A model generated the notes under the pieces. That model did no database searches. It saw only the letters and a program-made list of their open reading frames with translations, and had not been told where the DNA came from. A DNA stretch of 6,601 nt from Pedosphaera sp. GTDB taxonomy: Bacteria > Verrucomicrobiota > Verrucomicrobiae > Limisphaerales > Pedosphaeraceae. This document shows positions 1 to 3,666 of the stretch, one piece after another. Position 1 is the first letter of the stretch, and each line of letters starts with the position of its first letter. The stretch is from assembly GCA_028293265.1 (NCBI GenBank), contig JAQGPB010000491.1, positions 1 to 6,601 of the forward strand, in the 5' to 3' direction. The position numbers and the translations under genes are program-made.

Positions 1-53
1 TTGGTTAGAGTTTTTTTCAAAATCGAATTACCCAAGTTAGTTTTCATGTTCAT
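1..53 (-). CDS. 5' end of an unidentified gene running off the left edge
   Basis: The first 17 complete codons of a minus-strand gene are visible, starting at ATG 53-51 and reading MNMKTNLGNSILKKTLT before the window ends. An AAAGGAA ribosome binding site lies at 67-61, 7 nt upstream of this ATG. A second in-frame ATG at 47-45 would be 13 nt from that site, so the first is preferred. The N-terminus is short, polar and lysine-containing, compatible with the n-region of a signal peptide or a membrane protein, but the hydrophobic part, if any, is beyond the edge. It begins 82 bp after the repressor stop codon and is preceded by a dyad matching the one in the repressor promoter, so it is a probable target of that repressor. 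The family cannot be named from 17 residues. Confidence 0.6.
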   Translation of the reverse strand, partial: MNMKTNLGNSILKKTLT

Positions 54-60
54 TTGTTTA

Positions 61-67
61 TTCCTTT
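61..67 (-). promoter_or_regulatory. Ribosome binding site of the leftward gene
   Basis: AAAGGAA on the minus strand, 7 nt from the ATG at 53-51. It is the best Shine-Dalgarno match near any start in this window and decides the choice of start codon for the partial gene. Confidence 0.5.
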
Positions 68-94
68 GTTGTTTATTTGTTTCTTTCCATCACT

Positions 95-118
95 AACTGG
101 TTGGTCAGTCAACCAGTT
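95..118. promoter_or_regulatory. Operator-like inverted repeat upstream of the leftward gene
   Basis: AACTGGTTG (95-103) and CAACCAGTT (110-118) are perfect 9-nt inverted arms around a 6-nt centre. The inner 18 nt (98-115, read on the minus strand) match the dyad at 730-747 in the repressor promoter at 13 of 18 positions, following TGGTTGnnTnnCCAACnA. Two copies, one in the repressor's own promoter and one before the next gene, fit a TetR-family operator. A TTGACT hexamer (112-107, minus strand) lies inside the dyad and could be a -35 box, but I see no good -10 at 16-18 nt from it. A terminator is the main alternative: on the plus strand the stem is followed by five T residues, but no plus-strand gene ends here, and on the minus strand there is no T-run after the stem. 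Confidence 0.6.
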
Positions 119-130
119 TTTGGCCAAAAA
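117..130. repeat. 14-bp perfect palindrome TTTTTGGCCAAAAA
   Basis: This uninterrupted palindrome directly abuts the operator-like dyad and lies 5 nt after the repressor stop codon. It has no loop, so it is a poor hairpin or terminator. It may be an A/T-rich upstream promoter element or a binding site, or chance in this A/T-rich spacer. No function can be assigned. Confidence 0.3.
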
Positions 131-135
131 AGATT

Positions 136-714
136 TTATGGTTCAGCTTTTTCTTCCAAAACAGGCCGAAAGATTTTTTGGAGCGTCTTGTAAGCGCGGT
201 CGATGTCAAAAGATGGATCAATTATTTTCTGGATCGCCAGCCCATCAAAACATGACATGAGGATCGCGCCGAGCTCTTCCCCGCCTGTTTCAGTCCCCGT
301 AATTCGTTGAATAATACGCGCGCTGCACTCACGCCCCTTCGCAAGCATCATGCGGGCGGAGGGTGTGACCGATTCGTTATGTAGTCCGATGGCGAGCAGT
401 TCGTATTTGAAGCGATACCATTCATGCTCTTCGGCCAGGCGAGTTTGTGGCTCCTGGAGAATCTCCTTGGCCAGCTTTCGCGGTGGCAAAGTAAGCATCT
501 GTTCAACCAACGCAACGTAACGCTGGCCAGCCATTTGAAGAACTTCCTGAAGCAGCACATCCTTGCTGGCGAAGTAGTAATGAACGAGGCCCGGAGCGAC
601 CCCGGCCAAGCGTGCAACTTCCTTGACCGTCGCCTTCTCAATTCCGCGCTGCGATAGCACAGAATAGGCGGCGGCCAGAATTGCCACTCTCGTTTCACCG
701 GTTGTCGTTTTCAT
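136..714 (-). CDS. TetR/AcrR-family transcriptional repressor
   Basis: A 192-residue one-component regulator of typical TetR length. The N-terminal DNA-binding domain covers about residues 7-55: helix 1 from about residue 7, then the helix-turn-helix at about 29-48 (TVKEVARLAGVAPGLVHYYF), followed by SKDVLLQEVL, the usual start of helix 4. The rest is a helical ligand-binding and dimerisation domain without a recognisable ligand signature; a BetI-like C-terminal type is possible. I chose ATG 714-712 (MKTTTGETR). A TTG at 744-742 would add ten residues but lies within the operator and upstream of the -10 box, so it would not be transcribed. The gene follows the efflux operon in the same direction but has its own promoter. 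Operator-like dyads in that promoter and ahead of the next gene suggest autoregulation and control of the leftward gene. Control of the pump is plausible but unseen. The inducer is unknown. Confidence 0.93.
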   Translation of the reverse strand: MKTTTGETRVAILAAAYSVLSQRGIEKATVKEVARLAGVAPGLVHYYFASKDVLLQEVLQMAGQRYVALVEQMLTLPPRKLAKEILQEPQTRLAEEHEWYRFKYELLAIGLHNESVTPSARMMLAKGRECSARIIQRITGTETGGEELGAILMSCFDGLAIQKIIDPSFDIDRAYKTLQKIFRPVLEEKAEP

Positions 715-725
715 ACCTTCACCGC

Positions 726-754
726 ATATTAGTTGGCTAACCAACCAATGTCAA
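726..754 (-). promoter_or_regulatory. Sigma70-type promoter of the repressor gene
   Basis: On the minus strand the -35 box is TTGACA (754-749) and the -10 box is TAATAT (731-726), separated by exactly 17 nt. This is a near-consensus promoter. Transcription should start around 719, only about 5 nt before the ATG at 714, so the mRNA would be almost leaderless and the GGTGAAGGT just before the ATG would be partly outside it. The operator-like dyad fills most of the spacer, so a bound repressor would block RNA polymerase. Confidence 0.75.
730..747. promoter_or_regulatory. Operator-like dyad in the repressor promoter
   Basis: GTTGG (732-736) and CCAAC (741-745) are inverted around CTAA. The minus-strand 18-mer at 747-730 fits TGGTTGnnTnnCCAACnA, shared with 98-115. 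It lies between the -35 and -10 boxes and overlaps the first two bases of the -10. That is the classical position for an autorepressing TetR-family protein. Identification is by symmetry, position and the second copy, not by a known binding motif. Confidence 0.65.
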
Positions 755-800
755 GATTAAACGGTTTGAAATTTTTAGCTTAGCCGGGACGATGCGGCCA

Positions 801-958
801 GAATTGGGGAGCGCACGAGTCCCGCGTGCTGCCGACGGCGTCGCGCCGTCGGCTGGCAATCCCTTTTGCGAAGCACTGATTAGTTTGCGGAATATCGGAA
901 TTGAAGTTTGCGGCGGGACGCCGCAAACCACACGCCGGAGGCGTGTGCTCCCCATTTC
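801..958. repeat. Palindromic repeat element of four hairpins with inverted ends
   Basis: The ends form an imperfect inverted repeat: 801-817 matches the reverse complement of 942-958 at 15 of 17 positions, with a core of GGGGAGC at the left and GCTCCCC at the right. Inside are four compact hairpins: 813-829 (7-bp stem, one mismatch, loop TCC), 831-853 (10-bp stem, loop TCG), 906-928 (10-bp stem, loop GGA) and 929-947 (8-bp stem, loop GGA). The left outer loop is TCC, the complement of the GGA in the right arm, so the two arms mirror each other around a less structured 52-bp centre (854-905). It encodes no protein. It looks like a short non-autonomous or REP-like element, and from memory resembles repeats common in Verrucomicrobiota genomes. 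Lying 18 bp after the outer membrane factor stop codon, it may protect or end the operon mRNA, but no U-tract marks a standard terminator. Confidence 0.75.
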
Positions 959-976
959 CTATTGCATGGTTACGGC

Positions 977-2449
977 TTATCGCTGATTCACCGTTTGTTG
1001 CCATCCTCCACCCAGGGCCTTGACCAGTGCCACGGCGGTTGCCAGCCGCTGGCCGCGCAGTTGCACGGTGGTCCGCTCCAGACTGAGGGTGAGGTTCTGC
1101 GCCGTGGCGACTTCCAGATAGGTGACCAGCCCGTCACGATAGCGATCGTTGGCAATCTCGAGCTGCCGGTTAGCTGCTTGCAAAGCGCGGGCCTGCTCTT
1201 CGTATTCGCCGGCAAGAAATTTCTGGGCCGACAGATTGTCCTCCACCTCGCCAAATGCGGTGAGCACGGTCTCGCGATAACTGGCGACGTTCTCTTCATA
1301 GACTGCCTTGCTCACCCGCAGTCCGGCGCGCAGTGCTCCGCCTTCGAAGATGGGCAGCGTCAAGGAAGGGCCGACGGACCAAAACCGGCTCGGCCACGCA
1401 AACAAGGTTCTGACATTCACGCTTTCAAATCCAGCCAGTCCGCTCAAATCAAGGGTCGGGAAGAAGGCCGCCTTCGCCACGCCGATGTTGGCATTCGCGG
1501 CCGCCATGCGGCGCTCGGCGGCGGCAATGTCGGGACGGCGCTCAAGCAGTTCGGAAGGCAAACCCAGCGGAACGGAAGGCGGCAGGTTTGTGAGGCTGCC
1601 TTCGGGAATTTCGAAGCTGGAAGCGGGCTGGCCGACCAGCACCGCCAGCGCATGCTGAAGTTGCGCGCGCTGCAAGGCAATCGCCGGCAGTTGCGCCCGG
1701 GCTGTCCGCAACACCGTTTCCGCCTGCGCCACGTCCAGATCACTGACGACGCCGCCCGCGCGACGCTCACGGGTCAGCTCCAGCGATTTTTGGAACACTT
1801 CGACGGTGGAACGCACGATGGCCTGTTCAGCATCAAGCGAGCGCAGCGTGACGTAGTCGGCCGCCACCTCGGCCTGGACGATCAGCCTGATGGTGCCGAG
1901 ATCGTCCTCCGTGGCGCGCTCCCGCGCCCGGGCAGCTTCCAAGCTGCGCCGCACGCGCCCCCACAAATCAACTTCGTAATCCAGGCTCAGCGGCACGGTG
2001 AGATCATTGAAAGTGTTTCCCTGGCCGAAGGGTTTGCCCGTCCGCAACGCCGGCCGGTTGGCCGAAATGCGCCGTCGCTCATCCACGGTTCCAAGCGTGG
2101 CGGCGGGATATTGCGCAGCCCCAGTCACCTCGGTAATCGCGCGCGCCTGCTCAACGCTGGCAAATGCCACCTTGAGCTGCTGGTTTGCCGTTGCCGCTTC
2201 TGTTTCCAACCGGTTCAACTCTGGATCGCCAAACATTTCCCACCAATTGCCCTTGGGCAGGTGGGCCTGCGGTTCCGCCACTTTCCAGCCATTGGTTGCC
2301 CCGGCATAAGCGGCGGGGATGCGCGTCGCTTCCGGACGTTTATAGTCCGGCCCAACATTCAGGCAGCCGCCCAGCAACACCGTGGCCGAAAACAGCCCGA
2401 GGAGCTGTATCCAACCTAGCCGCGACTGGTTTGTGGATCTGGTTTTCAT
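977..2449 (-). CDS. Outer membrane factor lipoprotein of RND efflux system (NodT/OprM type)
   Basis: A 490-residue outer membrane channel subunit, the exit duct of the tripartite pump. A lipoprotein signal peptide with a hydrophobic stretch at about 11-27 ends in the lipobox LGGC, giving Cys29 as the lipidated residue. The mature protein begins CLNVGPDYKRPE, the family hallmark. Two OEP (TolC-like) repeats follow, at roughly 75-265 and 285-480. The second contains the typical ERRPDIAAAERRMAAANANI segment, and near the end lies RYRDGLVTYLEV. Long helical stretches agree with the TolC alpha-barrel, which would trimerise. Length is normal for the family. The start codon overlaps the adaptor stop by 4 nt (ATGA), and the preceding sequence shows no Shine-Dalgarno motif, so translation is probably coupled. 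It is the last gene of the operon. Substrate specificity is not set by this component. Confidence 0.95.
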   Translation of the reverse strand: MKTRSTNQSRLGWIQLLGLFSATVLLGGCLNVGPDYKRPEATRIPAAYAGATNGWKVAEPQAHLPKGNWWEMFGDPELNRLETEAATANQQLKVAFASVEQARAITEVTGAAQYPAATLGTVDERRRISANRPALRTGKPFGQGNTFNDLTVPLSLDYEVDLWGRVRRSLEAARARERATEDDLGTIRLIVQAEVAADYVTLRSLDAEQAIVRSTVEVFQKSLELTRERRAGGVVSDLDVAQAETVLRTARAQLPAIALQRAQLQHALAVLVGQPASSFEIPEGSLTNLPPSVPLGLPSELLERRPDIAAAERRMAAANANIGVAKAAFFPTLDLSGLAGFESVNVRTLFAWPSRFWSVGPSLTLPIFEGGALRAGLRVSKAVYEENVASYRETVLTAFGEVEDNLSAQKFLAGEYEEQARALQAANRQLEIANDRYRDGLVTYLEVATAQNLTLSLERTTVQLRGQRLATAVALVKALGGGWQQTVNQR

Positions 2450-3666
2450 TTCGCAGCCGGGGTCGGTTTTGATTGCGTCACTTGCACCACCATGCCGTTT
2501 ACCAGTGATTCGGAGGGATTGGTGATGACCCGATCTTCGGAGGTTACGCCGGAAAGAATTTCGACCGTCTGCCCAAAATCACGTCCCACCTGCACCTGGC
2601 GCAATTCGACCGTGTTGTTGGTCCCCACGACTGCAACTTGCATGCCTTGGGGGCGGAACAATAAAGTGTTCGCGGGGAGCACCAGCTTGGGACTGGGTTT
2701 CATATCAACCAAATGAACCTGCGCGTAACTGCCCGGAAGGATCAGACCCTGGGAATTGTCAGTCTCGAGCTCAACCTGCAGCGTTCGCGAAACTGGCGAC
2801 ACCGCCCCGGAGGTGGTAATCACCTTCGCCGGAAAAACTTTCCCTAGTGCCTCGGAAATCATCAGCTCCGCCGATTGGCCGGGGCCGACGCCGGAAGCAC
2901 TGGCTTCTGGCACGCGCACGTACACGCGGAGTTTGTTGTCTTGAGCCACTTGGAACAGTTGCTTGCCGCCGCTGCCCGCGATGATCAGATCGCCAATATC
3001 CACATTGCGCAGCGTCACCGTTCCGGCAAACGGCGCAATGACGCGTTGGAAGGCTTGCAATTCTTCCAACCGGCGGACATTGGCCATGGCGGCCTGGACA
3101 TTGGCCTCCGCGACTGCGAGTGCGGCTGCTTTTTCGGCGGCTTCCTGTTCCGAGACGGCGGCCCGCTTGAGGAGGGCCTGCCAGCGGGCGTCGGTTGTCT
3201 TGGCGAGTTGGAGGTTCGCCTGGGCCTGAATGAGCTGGGCGCGCGCCTGTTCGAGCTGCTGATTCAACTCGGGCGTGCTAATTTCGGCCAGCACCTGGCC
3301 TGCTTCAACATGCGCCCCGATGTCCACAAGCCAGGTTTTCAGGTAACCGCTGACTTGGGCGTAAATGGAAGCTTCCAGCCAGGGCCTGACTTCGGCCGGC
3401 AGCATGAGTCCGGCGCCCGGCTTGCCGGGCGCAGGCGAAACGACTGCCACGGTGGTGACAGCCAACTGTTGCGAGTAAGTCTTGGCCGCTTTGCTTTGTC
3501 GCCAGTGGGGAATCATGCCGACGAAAAATCCGATGACGAGCACCACCGCCACCACAGCCGCAATGAGCCGGAGGCGGGAAGGCGGCTTTGCAGCCGTCTG
3601 ATCCGATCGCCCCGGCGCGGACTCTCCGCCCTGGGCTTTCGATTTGTCATCTTCAGGCGAATTCAT
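2446..3666 (-). CDS. RND efflux periplasmic adaptor (membrane fusion protein)
   Basis: A 406-residue HlyD/AcrA-type adaptor that would bridge the inner membrane pump and the outer membrane channel. About 31 hydrophilic cytoplasmic residues precede one transmembrane anchor at about 32-52; there is no lipobox, so anchoring is by this helix rather than by lipid. The first lipoyl half is at about 98-132 (ASIYAQVSGYLKTWLVDIGA), the alpha-helical hairpin at about 133-207 is rich in Ala, Gln and Glu, and the second lipoyl half (RVIAPFAGTVTLRNVDIGDL) is at about 208-228. A beta-barrel and a membrane-proximal domain follow, ending with GMVVQV near the C-terminus. The ATG overlaps the pump stop codon by 4 nt and its stop overlaps the next start by 4 nt, with no obvious Shine-Dalgarno for either, which suggests coupled translation and fixed stoichiometry. 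Confidence 0.95.
   Translation of the reverse strand: MNSPEDDKSKAQGGESAPGRSDQTAAKPPSRLRLIAAVVAVVLVIGFFVGMIPHWRQSKAAKTYSQQLAVTTVAVVSPAPGKPGAGLMLPAEVRPWLEASIYAQVSGYLKTWLVDIGAHVEAGQVLAEISTPELNQQLEQARAQLIQAQANLQLAKTTDARWQALLKRAAVSEQEAAEKAAALAVAEANVQAAMANVRRLEELQAFQRVIAPFAGTVTLRNVDIGDLIIAGSGGKQLFQVAQDNKLRVYVRVPEASASGVGPGQSAELMISEALGKVFPAKVITTSGAVSPVSRTLQVELETDNSQGLILPGSYAQVHLVDMKPSPKLVLPANTLLFRPQGMQVAVVGTNNTVELRQVQVGRDFGQTVEILSGVTSEDRVITNPSESLVNGMVVQVTQSKPTPAAK

Noticed and set aside
1..8. TTGGTTAG as a third operator half-site
   Set aside because: There is no inverted partner next to it, and the bases are codons of the leftward gene.
95..121. Rho-independent terminator for the repressor gene
   Set aside because: The stem is strong, but the T-run lies on the plus-strand side only. 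In the direction of the repressor transcript no U-tract follows, and the shared motif with the repressor promoter favours an operator.
54..260. 68-residue plus-strand ORF at the left end
   Set aside because: It runs across the operator spacer and antisense to the end of the repressor gene, without a ribosome binding site or recognisable domain.
671..806. Exact 13-nt direct repeat GCGGCCAGAATTG at 671-683 and 794-806
   Set aside because: One copy is in the repressor coding sequence and the other at the left edge of the palindromic element. A single 13-nt match in a window of this size is within chance, and nothing else is duplicated around it.
792..986. 64-residue plus-strand ORF reading GSARVPRAADGVAPSAG and related strings
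   Set aside because: It spans the hairpin element, and its sequence is explained by the palindromes. Similar strings are, from memory, common spurious hypothetical proteins from such repeats.
908..2419. 503-residue plus-strand open reading frame
   Set aside because: It lies antisense to the outer membrane factor gene, its start is inside the palindromic repeat, and its translation is low-complexity and rich in Arg, Gln, His and Gly without a recognisable domain. It is a by-product of GC-rich codon use on the other strand.
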